Part shown: positions 1 to 7,187 of the stretch, piece by piece | How the letters are laid out: every line of letters begins with the position of its first letter | How positions within the stretch are numbered: position 1 is the stretch's first letter | Assembly (NCBI GenBank): GCA_021812735.1 | Contig: JAKAMV010000464.1 | Location: 1 to 7,759 of the forward strand | From: Chloroflexota bacterium | Lineage (GTDB): Bacteria; Chloroflexota; Limnocylindria; Limnocylindrales; CSP1-4 | Length of the DNA: 7,759 bases | Reading direction: 5' to 3' | Position numbers and translations under genes: made by a program | The notes under the pieces: generated by a model | What the model was told of the DNA's origin: nothing | What the model saw: the letters and a program-made list of their open reading frames with translations, nothing else | Databases searched by the model: none

Positions 1-213
1 CCAAGAGCAGGACCCAGTGCAGTTGACGCCGTGGGTGGAGCGGACGATCCGGTCGTGGCTCCACCGGTCGCGGTAGAACACGTCGGCGTCGCGGCCGCCC
101 TGGTGCGTGATCGTGCGCAGGTCGTCCGAGACGGCGTCGCGTTGGACCAGCCGTCGTGCCCGGAGGATCGCGTTGACGAGTGGCTCGGACCCGATTTGCG
201 GCCGGTCGGCCAT
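1..213 (-). CDS. narG: NarG, respiratory nitrate reductase (or nitrite oxidoreductase) alpha subunit, N-terminal 71 residues only
   Basis: The catalytic molybdenum bis-MGD subunit of membrane-bound nitrate reductase; the same protein type works in reverse in NarG-type nitrite oxidoreductase. The frame starts with ATG at 213 and stays open to the window edge, so only the N-terminus is present. Seen: residues 56-71 read [16 protein letters not shown], the near-invariant NarG segment that supplies His61, Cys65 and Cys69 (H-x3-C-x3-C) to the FS0 [4Fe-4S] cluster. The segment FYRDRW just upstream also fits NarG. The His lies roughly ten residues further in than in E. coli NarG. There is no Tat motif followed by a hydrophobic stretch, which suggests the cytoplasm-facing type of enzyme. 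A GAGGGAG ribosome binding site lies six bases upstream and supports the start. It is divergent from a NarK-type transporter. narH, narJ and narI would be expected further left. Identification is secure; nitrate reduction versus nitrite oxidation cannot be decided from 71 residues. Confidence 0.95.
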   Translation of the reverse strand, partial: MADRPQIGSEPLVNAILRARRLVQRDAVSDDLRTITHQGGRDADVFYRDRWSHDRIVRSTHGVNCTGSCSW

Positions 214-219
214 GGCGTT

Positions 220-226
220 CTCCCTC
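220..226 (-). promoter_or_regulatory. Ribosome binding site of narG
   Basis: On the minus strand GAGGGAG ends six bases before the ATG at 213. It is a good anti-16S match and fixes the narG start. Confidence 0.7.
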
Positions 227-330
227 AGCGCGACAGGTACGCCGCGCCGGGTGGGGCGCCCCGGTGTGGCGACTACAAGGATGGACGAGGCTGGGAGCGG
301 CGGCGGGCGCGAATCGCACTGGGCGGATCG

Positions 331-360
331 CGTGACCGTATTATAATCATGACAAATACC
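331..360. promoter_or_regulatory. AT-rich promoter patch between narG and narK, with TATAAT at 342-347
   Basis: The 199-base gap (214-412) between the divergent genes is G+C-rich except for this patch. It holds a perfect TATAAT (342-347, plus strand) inside the palindrome ATTATAAT (340-347), so the same bases also read TATAAT on the minus strand (345-340). It could serve as -10 for narK, with a start near 354 and a leader of about 60 bases, for narG, or for both. No convincing -35 hexamer lies 16-18 bases away in either direction, as expected for an activator-dependent promoter. No TTGAT-N4-ATCAA (FNR-type) site was found. Promoter function is inferred from composition and position. Confidence 0.5.
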
Positions 361-395
361 CCAGCCCACTGCGGTCCGGCGTCCCGACCGTTCCC

Positions 396-401
396 AGGAG
401 G
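396..401 (+). promoter_or_regulatory. Ribosome binding site of the NarK-type transporter
   Basis: AGGAGG lies 11 bases before the ATG at 413. It is a perfect Shine-Dalgarno core with a slightly long spacer, and it supports that start. Confidence 0.7.
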
Positions 402-412
402 ACAGGTCTCGC

Positions 413-1780
413 ATGTCGTCGTCGTCCGCCGCGGGCGGCCCCACGCCCTCAACTCGCCCGGGCGCACCGCGCCCGGTCAGGGGCAGCAGGTCGCAGGCCC
501 TGTTGCTCGCCACGCTGGGCTTCTTCGGGGGCTTCGCGGGCGTGTCGGTGTTCGGGCCCCTCGTGCCCAAGTTCACGACCCTGCTGGGCCTCACGCCCGT
601 GGAGGCCGGCATCCTCGCGGCGATGCCGTCGCTGACGGGCTCCCTCCTCCGCATCCCGTTCGGCGCGGCGGTGGACCGCCTCGGCGGCCGCCGGCCGTTC
701 CTCGCCCTGCTCGTGCTCGCCAACGTGGGTGTCATCGCGCTGCTGGCGCTGCTGGCCACGTCGTACCCCAACGGGATGGCCGGCACCTACCCGCTGCTGC
801 TCCTGCTCGGCGCGCTGATCGGCTGCGGCATCGCCACCTTCTCGGTGGGCATCGCGCAGGTCTCGTACTGGTTCCCAAAGCGCGACCAGGGCAGCGCCCT
901 GGGCGCCTACGCGGGCCTCGGCAACACGAGCCCGGGGCTGTCCACGATGGCACTCCCGCTCGCCGTTGGCGCAATGGGCATGCTGGGCGCCTACAGCGTC
1001 TGGTTCGCGATCCTGCTCGTCGTCACCATCGCCTACGGGCTGTTGGCGCATGACGCCCCATGGTTCCAGCTGCGGGCGCGGGGTGAGCGAGTTGACGATC
1101 CCCGCCGCCTGCTGGAACTGGGAGGCGGCGACCTCGTCCCGAGCGGCACGGCAGTTGCCGGCCTGCAGCGCGCCGCCGCCATCCCGGCCACCTGGGCCCT
1201 CGTGTTCTTCTACTTCCTCTCCTTCGGCGGATTCCTGGCCCTAACGTCCTGGCTACCCACCTACTGGTCCTCGATGTGGGGGTCGTCCCTGCGCGACGCG
1301 GGTCTGCTGACCGCGGTGTTCTCGCTCGTCAGCGCGCTCATTCGCGTGCCTGGCGGCGTGCTGTCGGACCGCGTGTCGATCCGCTTCGCTCTGACCGGCA
1401 ACTTCCTCCTGATGCTCGCGGGGACGCTGGTCCTGTCGCTCTCCGACAGCTTCGCCATCTCGTTCGGCGCGACCATCGCGATTGGCCTGGGCATGGGGCT
1501 CCAGAACGCCGTCGTGTTCAAGCTGCTGCCGTCGTACGTGCCCGACGCTGTCGGCGGCGCCTCGGGTTGGGTCGGCGGTCTTGGTGCCCTGGGCGGGTTC
1601 GTCATCCCCCCGGTCATCGGTGCCGTCACGGGTGCCGTGGGGGGCACGGCGGGCTACGCGCGCGGCTTCCTGCCGTTCGCCGTCCTGACCGTGGTCGCGT
1701 TCCCGGTGGTCCTGTGGCTCAACCGCTGGAGCGACCGCCGTAAGATCGGCGTCGCGCCCACGAAGCCGCAACGAGCGTGA
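413..1780 (+). CDS. narK: NarK-type nitrate/nitrite transporter, major facilitator superfamily
   Basis: A 455-residue, 12-helix inner-membrane carrier that most likely imports nitrate or exchanges it for nitrite, supplying the NarG enzyme encoded divergently. Residues 1-28 are a Ser/Pro/Arg-rich cytosolic tail. Helices run from about 29 to 212 and 258 to 437, with a charged central loop (about 213-257). Family marks seen: MFS motif A around 84-94 (D88, R89, R93, R94); Arg80 (LLRIPFG) and Arg311 (ALIRVPGG), at the positions of the substrate-binding arginines of E. coli NarK (R89, R305); and a first nitrate signature at 168-175 (GLGNTSPG). The second signature, near 362-370 (GLQNAVVFK), keeps the Asn but lacks two of the usual glycines. 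Length matches one-domain NarK/NasA proteins. The start is backed by AGGAGG. Polarity (nitrate uptake, nitrite export or antiport) cannot be read from sequence; a related small-anion MFS carrier is less likely given the narG neighbour. Confidence 0.88.
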   Translation: MSSSSAAGGPTPSTRPGAPRPVRGSRSQALLLATLGFFGGFAGVSVFGPLVPKFTTLLGLTPVEAGILAAMPSLTGSLLRIPFGAAVDRLGGRRPFLALLVLANVGVIALLALLATSYPNGMAGTYPLLLLLGALIGCGIATFSVGIAQVSYWFPKRDQGSALGAYAGLGNTSPGLSTMALPLAVGAMGMLGAYSVWFAILLVVTIAYGLLAHDAPWFQLRARGERVDDPRRLLELGGGDLVPSGTAVAGLQRAAAIPATWALVFFYFLSFGGFLALTSWLPTYWSSMWGSSLRDAGLLTAVFSLVSALIRVPGGVLSDRVSIRFALTGNFLLMLAGTLVLSLSDSFAISFGATIAIGLGMGLQNAVVFKLLPSYVPDAVGGASGWVGGLGALGGFVIPPVIGAVTGAVGGTAGYARGFLPFAVLTVVAFPVVLWLNRWSDRRKIGVAPTKPQRA

Positions 1781-1874
1781 TTCCGTCGGCCGCGTCGCGA
1801 GACGGCGCAGCCGGGCCTGGGCGCACCGCCCCGGCACGAAACCGAGGCCGGGCCGGCAGCAGCCGACCGCGGCC

Positions 1875-1885
1875 TACCATAAGGA
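1875..1885 (+). promoter_or_regulatory. Possible -10 element (TACCAT) and ribosome binding site (AAGGA) of the M24 gene
   Basis: The 109-base gap after the transporter (1781-1889) has no obvious terminator. Just before the ATG at 1890 lie TACCAT (1875-1880, TANNNT type) and AAGGA (1881-1885), the latter only four bases from the start. Either the gene has a very short leader from its own promoter, or AAGGA serves a longer transcript reading on from the transporter. No -35 match is visible. Confidence 0.35.
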
Positions 1886-1889
1886 CAGC

Positions 1890-3035
1890 ATGAACGTCCG
1901 TCACGATCGCATCGCCCGCGTCCAGGCCCGCCTGCGCGAGGAGGGTCTCATGGCCCTCATGGTGCTCACCCACGACGACTACCGCTACCTGTTCGGCGAG
2001 GACCGCTTCCAGCCGCGCGCCCTCGTCCCGGTGGAGGGCCCGCCCACGATCATCGCGTTCACCGGCGAGGAGCCCGAGGTCCGCGCGGCGCTGGCCGCGG
2101 GCGGCGACGCCGGCGACGTGCTGGTGTTCGGCTCCGTGGGCGGCCAGATCCACGATGTCGTGGGGCTGCTGCGCGACCTGGCGCGACGCGTCGGCGTCCC
2201 GGCCGGCAGCCGCCCCAAGGTGGGCGTCCAGATGTGGTTCGAGACCCCGGCCTTCCTCGTGGACATGCTCGCCAAGGTGAACCCGGGGATCGAGGTGGTC
2301 TCGTCTGACCCGGTCATGGACCCGCTGCGCATGGTCAAGGACGAGGGCGAGTTCGCGCTGATGGCCGAGGCCCAGCGAATCGCCGGCCTGGGCATGGACC
2401 GCGCCCGCGAGCTCCTGCGGCCGGGCGTCGCCGCGGCCGAGATCGCGACCGAGGTCGCCTACACCATGGGCAAGGCCGGGGCCGAGAGCACGGGCACGCC
2501 GATCTTCGTCACGTTCGGGGCCGACACCTGCATGCTCCACGGCCGGGTCAGCACGGCACCGCTGGCGGTGGGCGACCTGGTGGTCATCGACCTCACGCCG
2601 CGGCTGGAGGGCTACCACGCCAACCTCGCCCGGACGTTCGTGCTCGGGGAGCCGGACGCGCGGCAGCGCCAGCTGCTCGACGCGTACGCGGCGCTGATCC
2701 CGCCGGTGCGCGACGCGATGCGCCCGGGCGCGACGGTGGCCGGCCTCGACGCGGTGGTCGGCGACGTGCTCGCGCGGCACGGCCTCGCCGAGCACCAGGT
2801 CAAGGGAATCGGGCACGGCCTCGGCCTGCGGTTCGAGGAGACGCCCGCGTCCACGATCATCCCGCCCCACCGGAACGTGCCGCTGCGCGCGGACATGGCG
2901 ATGACCATCGGGCACACCGTGGTGGCCGTGCCCGGGTTCGGCGGCGTGCGCCACGAGGACGTGTACCGGGTCACGCCCGGGGGCGGCGTGCCTCTCCACC
3001 CCTACCCGATCGACCCGCTGGTGAGCGCGCGCTGA
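1890..3035 (+). CDS. M24-family (Xaa-Pro peptidase / creatinase-like) protein with an altered metal site
   Basis: A 381-residue cytosolic protein with the two-domain layout of Xaa-Pro aminopeptidases, prolidase-like proteins and creatinase: an N-terminal creatinase/prolidase domain (about 5-140) and a C-terminal pita-bread domain (about 155-368). Canonical M24 enzymes bind two metals through Asp, Asp, His, Glu, Glu. Here Asp234 is present (VVIDL). The second Asp is Asn245 (GYHANLARTF). The metal His is present as His309 (GIGHGLGL). The first Glu is replaced by Gly341 (MTIGHTV instead of the usual TIEP). The last Glu is present as Glu356 (GVRHED). The usual HE of the H-E-x-P motif reads E316-E317-T-P. 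His217, in the region of the conserved substrate/catalytic His, is kept. The fold is clear, but a standard dinuclear aminopeptidase is doubtful. It may be a mononuclear or metal-free amidohydrolase-like enzyme, or non-catalytic. The reading frame is intact with strong third-position GC, so it is not decaying. Substrate unknown. Confidence 0.85.
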   Translation: MNVRHDRIARVQARLREEGLMALMVLTHDDYRYLFGEDRFQPRALVPVEGPPTIIAFTGEEPEVRAALAAGGDAGDVLVFGSVGGQIHDVVGLLRDLARRVGVPAGSRPKVGVQMWFETPAFLVDMLAKVNPGIEVVSSDPVMDPLRMVKDEGEFALMAEAQRIAGLGMDRARELLRPGVAAAEIATEVAYTMGKAGAESTGTPIFVTFGADTCMLHGRVSTAPLAVGDLVVIDLTPRLEGYHANLARTFVLGEPDARQRQLLDAYAALIPPVRDAMRPGATVAGLDAVVGDVLARHGLAEHQVKGIGHGLGLRFEETPASTIIPPHRNVPLRADMAMTIGHTVVAVPGFGGVRHEDVYRVTPGGGVPLHPYPIDPLVSAR

Positions 3036-3050
3036 GACTGGCTTGCCCGG

Positions 3051-3065
3051 GACCGAAGCGCGGTC
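3051..3065. terminator. Weak hairpin between convergent genes
   Basis: GACCG-AAGCG-CGGTC forms a five-pair stem with a five-base loop in the gap between the convergent M24 and kinase genes, overlapping the kinase stop codon. There is no T-tract on either side, so it is at best a weak or bidirectional terminator. Confidence 0.25.
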
Positions 3066-5772
3066 AGCCCTGTGCCCGGGCGAGCGCGGACCGGGCGGCG
3101 CGCACGAGGTCGGCCGGCGCGAACGGCTTCTCGAGGAACACGTCGGCCGCCGCCCGAACGTCCTCGATCGAGTTCGCGTAGCCGGACATGAGGACCACCG
3201 CGAGCCCGGGGTGCTCGTCCCGCAGCTCGCGCGCGAGCACCGCCCCGTTGCCCGACGGCATGACGACGTCGGACACGAGCAGGTCCATGCCGACACCGGC
3301 CGAGGCGGCCCGTCGCGCCTCCGCGGCGTCGCCGGCCGCCGTGACGGCGAAGCCCGCACGCTCCAGCGCGAGCTTCGCGACATCCCGCAGCAGCGGCTCG
3401 TCCTCCACCAGCAGCACCCGCCCCGCTGGGCGCCCGGCAACGGCCTCGTCGGCGGGGCGATCGGCATCGAGGCGGGGCGCCGGTGCCTGCACCAGCGGCA
3501 GCCAGACCCGGAACGTCGAGCCCGAGCCAGCGGCAGACTCCACCTCGATCGCCCCGTCCGACGCGGTGACGATGCCGTAGACGGTGGACAGGCCGAGGCC
3601 CGTTCCCTGCCCGACCGGCTTGGTGGTGAAGAACGGCTCGAATATCCGTCCGAGCGTCGCCGCCTCGATCCCGGCGCCCGTGTCGGCGACCGACAGGACC
3701 GCGTAGTCGCCCGCGGCGAGGCGCCCGACGGCCGGGTGGTCCGCCGGGGCGGCGTGGAGTCGCGCCCGGTACGCCGAGAGCGAGAGCCGCCCTCCGTCGG
3801 GCATCGCGTCGCGCCCGTTCACCGCCAGGTTGAGCACCACCTGCGCGATCTGCGTCCGGTCGGCCAGCACGGGCCCGACGCCGTCGCCCGCGTCCACGGA
3901 CAGTTGGATGTGCTCGCCGATGAGGCGCCGGAGCATGGGCTCGGTCTCGGCGAGGACGGCCGACAGGCTGACGTGCTCGGGCGCGGCCAGCTGGCGTCGT
4001 GAGAACGCGAGCAGCTGCGCGGTCAGCCCGGCCGCGCGCTCGGCAGAGCGCTGGATTGCCGCCAGCGAGTGGCGCACCTCCGGGTCGGACGCCGTCGTCT
4101 CGGCGATGGCGGCGTGCCCGATGATCACGGTCAGGATGTTGTTGAAATCGTGCGCGACGCCGCCGGCGAGCCGGCCGACCGTCTCCATCTTCTGCGCCTG
4201 CGCCAGCTCGGCCTCCAGGCGCCGGCGCTCGGTGAGGTCCTCCTGGATGGCCAGGACCCCGGCGAGCGCTCCGCGATCGTCCCGCATGGGCACCAGGCTG
4301 ACCAAGACGTCGATCCACTGTCCCGACTTGGCCAGCCGGCGGCCCTCGGCCACGATGCCGACCTCGCCGGCCCGCAGGCGCTCCATCTGCTGGCGCAGCA
4401 GCGGCGCCCCGTCCGGGCCGACGGTCGGCGGCTGGCGTCCGAGCACCTCGTCGGCCCGCCAGCCGTAGAGCCGCTCCGCAGCTCGGCTCCAGAACGTCAC
4501 GCGCGCCTCGGCATCGGCGGCGACGATCGCGAACGGCGACGCGTCGAGGACGGCCGAGAGCAGGGCGGTCGTGCGCGCCAGCTCAACCGCCGCCTCGTCA
4601 CGGGCGCGGCGGGCCGCGGCGTTGTCGAGCAGGATGGAGGTCGTGGCGGCCAGCGACTCGAGGAGCGCGACGTCCGCCGGCTCGAGACCGCGGAACGCCG
4701 GGTCCACATGCCCAATCCCCAGGGCGCCGATCACGCGCCCTCCACGCCGCAGGGGCACGATCGCGACGCCGCGGACGAGGGCCGCCGCGGGAGGCCTCGA
4801 CCGGTCGCGCATGAACGCCGAGTCCGCCATCCCGGCGGCATCCGCGATGAACAGCGGCCGCCCCGTGCGGAGGATCGAGCCCGTCGTCCCCAGGTCCGCC
4901 CGGGCGCCGCGCGCCGGCAGCAGCGTCTCGATCTCCGGGCGCAGGCTCGGGTCGGTCACGTGCCAGGCGCTGACCACCACCGTCTCCCCGTCCGCGGCGA
5001 GCTCCTGCACCCAGGCGTAGCCGCCCATCCCCGCCAGCCGCTCGACCAGCTCCGCGAGGACGGCGTGGTCGTCGTCGCCCGCGCGCGCCGCGGCCATGAA
5101 CGCGTCGGCGCGGATGCGCTCCCGCTCCGCGTCGAGCTCGGCGGACCGGCGGGCCGCGATGGACTCCAGCATGAGCGATGCCGCGGACGCCAGGGACGCC
5201 ACGAACTGGCGGTCGAGGTTGTCGAACGGCGGGCGGGTGGCGTCGGTCCGGTTGAGGTTGACGGCCCCCACGATGGCGCCCGCACGCCGGATCGGCGCCC
5301 AGAGCTGCTCCGCCACGGGCAGTGCCGCCATGTGCCCGGCGAGCCCTGGCGTCCGGAACGAGAGCGCGCTGTCGCGCCCCGACACGTGGACGGCGGCGCC
5401 GGTGCGCAGCACTTCGGCGAAGCCCGACTCGTCGAGCCGGAGCGGCGCGCCGAGGACGTGCTCGCGGACGGAGGCGAGTCGAGCCGGGTCCGAGGCGTGG
5501 TAGGCCACCATGGCGAACTCGCCGCCGGCCGGCCGGAGCATGGCGACCCCGCAGCTCAGGCCGTCCGCCGCGGCGGCGCGCTCGGCCAGGGACTGGAGGA
5601 CGTCGGTCTCGTCATCGGCGCGGCTCGCCGCCTCGAGGAACTCGGCCAAGAGCTCCAGGTGGCGGGCGGTGCGGGCGGGGGCGTTGTGCACGGGCTCGGT
5701 CGGGGTGGAGCCGGGCGCGACGCGGGCCCCCGACTGGCCGCTGAACCGGCTGGCGCGCAGGGTGGCGCGCAC
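3064..5772 (-). CDS. Cytosolic hybrid histidine kinase, GAF-GAF-PAS-HisKA-HATPase-receiver
   Basis: A 902-residue sensor kinase that should autophosphorylate on His and pass the phosphate to its own receiver. Numbered from GTG at 5772: GAF 1 about 35-205, GAF 2 about 225-385, PAS/PAC about 400-515, a short coiled linker, then HisKA with phospho-acceptor His541 (GGVAHDFNNIL, the CckA/NtrB-like class). The ATPase domain has Asn652 (NLAVNGRDAMP), the DTGAGI box at Asp697, FEPFFTTK, and the glycine-rich GQGTGLGLS. The receiver starts near 783 with acidic pocket LLVEDE, phospho-acceptor Asp835 (SDVVMP), Ser863 and Lys882 (EKPF). No signal peptide or membrane helix is seen, so the ligand should be cytosolic or diffusible. 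The frame stays open upstream to 6027, but codons before 5772 often end in A/T and would overlap the divergent isomerase gene, while from GTG 5772 on they end almost only in G/C. GTG at 5691 is an alternative start. No HPt protein or output regulator lies nearby, so the target is unknown. Function class is certain; signal and pathway are not. Confidence 0.92.
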   Translation of the reverse strand: MRATLRASRFSGQSGARVAPGSTPTEPVHNAPARTARHLELLAEFLEAASRADDETDVLQSLAERAAAADGLSCGVAMLRPAGGEFAMVAYHASDPARLASVREHVLGAPLRLDESGFAEVLRTGAAVHVSGRDSALSFRTPGLAGHMAALPVAEQLWAPIRRAGAIVGAVNLNRTDATRPPFDNLDRQFVASLASAASLMLESIAARRSAELDAERERIRADAFMAAARAGDDDHAVLAELVERLAGMGGYAWVQELAADGETVVVSAWHVTDPSLRPEIETLLPARGARADLGTTGSILRTGRPLFIADAAGMADSAFMRDRSRPPAAALVRGVAIVPLRRGGRVIGALGIGHVDPAFRGLEPADVALLESLAATTSILLDNAAARRARDEAAVELARTTALLSAVLDASPFAIVAADAEARVTFWSRAAERLYGWRADEVLGRQPPTVGPDGAPLLRQQMERLRAGEVGIVAEGRRLAKSGQWIDVLVSLVPMRDDRGALAGVLAIQEDLTERRRLEAELAQAQKMETVGRLAGGVAHDFNNILTVIIGHAAIAETTASDPEVRHSLAAIQRSAERAAGLTAQLLAFSRRQLAAPEHVSLSAVLAETEPMLRRLIGEHIQLSVDAGDGVGPVLADRTQIAQVVLNLAVNGRDAMPDGGRLSLSAYRARLHAAPADHPAVGRLAAGDYAVLSVADTGAGIEAATLGRIFEPFFTTKPVGQGTGLGLSTVYGIVTASDGAIEVESAAGSGSTFRVWLPLVQAPAPRLDADRPADEAVAGRPAGRVLLVEDEPLLRDVAKLALERAGFAVTAAGDAAEARRAASAGVGMDLLVSDVVMPSGNGAVLARELRDEHPGLAVVLMSGYANSIEDVRAAADVFLEKPFAPADLVRAARSALARAQG

Positions 5773-5784
5773 CGGGACGCCTGA

Positions 5785-5790
5785 ACTGTA
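5785..5790 (-). promoter_or_regulatory. Possible -10 element of the histidine kinase gene
   Basis: On the minus strand TACAGT lies 12 bases before the GTG at 5772, in the stretch where codon-like composition ends. If used, the transcript would start only about five bases before the start codon, which is near-leaderless. This would fit the lack of a good ribosome binding site there. No -35 match is visible. Confidence 0.35.
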
Positions 5791-5879
5791 GCGCGCCCGT
5801 CGAGAACCGCCGCACCCCGAACGTGCTACCCGCCTCGGGAGCGCGGCCCGCCGGCGACACCGCGCCGGCGCCCGAGCGC

Positions 5880-5906
5880 TAGGCTCGTGGGGGACGAACC
5901 CCCGAG
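5880..5906 (+). promoter_or_regulatory. Possible -10 (TAGGCT) and leader hairpin of the isomerase gene
   Basis: TAGGCT (5880-5885) lies about 48 bases before the isomerase start and could be a -10 element, giving a leader of about 40 bases. Directly after it, GGGGG (5889-5893), ACGAA and CCCCC (5899-5903) form a five-pair GC stem. CTC (5884-5886) can add three pairs with GAG (5904-5906) across a two-base bulge. The hairpin could sit at the 5' end of the transcript. No known riboswitch is recognised. The -35 is not evident. Confidence 0.35.
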
Positions 5907-5920
5907 GCGGCTGACGCAAC

Positions 5921-5924
5921 GGAG
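5921..5924 (+). promoter_or_regulatory. Ribosome binding site deciding the isomerase start
   Basis: GGAG lies eight bases before the ATG at 5933. The in-frame GTG at 5924 overlaps this site and has no good site of its own, so ATG 5933 is preferred. Confidence 0.6.
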
Positions 5925-5932
5925 TGAACGAC

Positions 5933-7156
5933 ATGGCCGATGACCCGCGACCCGGCAGGCCCGCTTGGCGCGCCGCCGAGCGACGGCGCCTCGCGCGGTT
6001 CGCGGCTGGGTCGTTCCTGCCCGGCATCGGCTTCGCGTGGCTCGACGACGCGGGCCGGCCGGACCCCAGCCAGCCGATCCGCCTGTGGATCCACGCTCGG
6101 ATGACGCACGTGTTCGGCCTCGAGGCGGTCCATGGCGACTACCCGCGGGCGCGCGACCTCGCAACGGCCGGGATCGCGCTCCTCGCCGAGCGGTTCGAGG
6201 ACCGTGCGCACGGCGGCTGGTTCGACGCCGTCCCGCCGACGCCGGGACCCGTCACCGCGGCATCGGCCGTCGAGGCGACCAAGAGCGCCTACAGCCACGC
6301 CTTCGTCATCATCGCGGCCTCCACCGGCGTGGCTGCCGGCATCCCCGGGGCGCCGGCGCTCCTGCAACGCGCCCGGTCCGTGTTCCTGGGCCGCTTCTGG
6401 GACGAGGCTCTCGGCCGGGCGGCCGAGCGCTACGCGGGTGCCGACTGGACGGGCGCCGAGGCGTACCGCGGCGCGAACGCGAACATGCATGCGGTCGAGG
6501 CGTTCCTGACCACGGCCTCGGCGACCGGCGAGGAGGCCTGGGCGCGCCGGGCGCTGCGGATCGCCGACGGGCTGGTGAACGGCGAGGCCCGCGCGCTCGG
6601 CTGGCGCGTGCCGGAGCACTTCGACGAGCGCTGGCGGATGCTGCCCGAGTACAACGCCGGCCGCCGCGGGGACCACTTCCGCCCGTACGGGCTCACCATC
6701 GGCCACTGGCTCGAGTGGGGGCGGCTGCTGGTCGCTCTCGACGCGGCCCTGCCGGGTGGGCCGGCCTGGCTGCTCGAGGGCGCCGCGGCGCTGCTGGGCA
6801 ACGCGGCCCGGGTCGGCTGGCCGACGCCCGACACCATCGGCTGCCCGTACACCGTGGACCTCCAGGGCCGGACCGTCGTTGACGCCCGGCTGTTCTGGCC
6901 CATGGCCGAGGCGGTGCTGGCCGCCGACGCGGTGGCCCGGCGGCTGGGCGACGCGAACGCCGCGGCGCTGGGCGAGCGCTGGTGGGCGGACATCGCCCGC
7001 TGGTTCGTCGATCGCGCCGGGGGGAGCTGGCACTCGGAGCTCGACGCGGCGGGGCGGCCGGCGAGCACGGTCTGGACCGGGAAGCCGGACACGTACCACG
7101 CCTACCAGGCGACGCTGTTCCCGGACCTGCCGCTCGGGCTCGGGCTCGGGCGATAG
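5933..7156 (+). CDS. AGE-family sugar isomerase/epimerase (mannose isomerase / YihS-like)
   Basis: A 407-residue cytosolic enzyme of the N-acylglucosamine 2-epimerase superfamily, an (alpha/alpha)6 barrel interconverting an aldose with its ketose or 2-epimer. Seen in order: Arg56 in HARMTH, the substrate-binding arginine region; YSHAF near 122; GANANMHAVEAF with His186; PEHFDERWR near 226; GHWLEW with His258; and GKPDTYHAYQATL with His389 near the C-terminus. His258 and His389 fit the two catalytic histidines known in YihS-type isomerases (H248, H383 in E. coli YihS). The arrangement resembles D-mannose isomerases and sulfoquinovose/aldose-ketose isomerases more than renin-binding-protein-type GlcNAc epimerases, but the exact sugar cannot be told. 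Cellobiose 2-epimerase is the main alternative. Length is typical and no residue appears missing. It is divergent from the histidine kinase, with 160 bases between starts, and stands alone; no sugar transporter or kinase gene is in the window to hint at the substrate. Confidence 0.88.
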   Translation: MADDPRPGRPAWRAAERRRLARFAAGSFLPGIGFAWLDDAGRPDPSQPIRLWIHARMTHVFGLEAVHGDYPRARDLATAGIALLAERFEDRAHGGWFDAVPPTPGPVTAASAVEATKSAYSHAFVIIAASTGVAAGIPGAPALLQRARSVFLGRFWDEALGRAAERYAGADWTGAEAYRGANANMHAVEAFLTTASATGEEAWARRALRIADGLVNGEARALGWRVPEHFDERWRMLPEYNAGRRGDHFRPYGLTIGHWLEWGRLLVALDAALPGGPAWLLEGAAALLGNAARVGWPTPDTIGCPYTVDLQGRTVVDARLFWPMAEAVLAADAVARRLGDANAAALGERWWADIARWFVDRAGGSWHSELDAAGRPASTVWTGKPDTYHAYQATLFPDLPLGLGLGR

Positions 7157-7187
7157 GGGCGCGCGGGGACGGGGCGGGCGCGGGCGC

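Noticed and set aside
130..213. Tat signal peptide at the NarG N-terminus
   Set aside because: There is an Arg-Arg pair (residues 20-21), but it lacks the rest of the Tat consensus and no hydrophobic segment follows.
331..360. FNR/Dnr-type operator in the AT-rich patch
   Set aside because: The best candidate on the minus strand (TTGTC-ATGA-TTATA) matches the TTGAT-N4-ATCAA consensus too poorly to call.
31..1053. 340-codon open frame on the plus strand
   Set aside because: It overlaps narG antisense, the promoter gap and the transporter in another frame, and has no domain; the transporter frame is clearly the real one.
1719..3467. 582-codon open frame on the minus strand
   Set aside because: It lies antisense across the M24 gene and the convergent junction, has low-complexity composition and no recognisable motif.
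4069..5784. 571-codon open frame on the plus strand
   Set aside because: It is antisense to the kinase gene, rich in Arg/Gly/Ala/His with no domain, and arises from the scarcity of stop codons in high-GC DNA.
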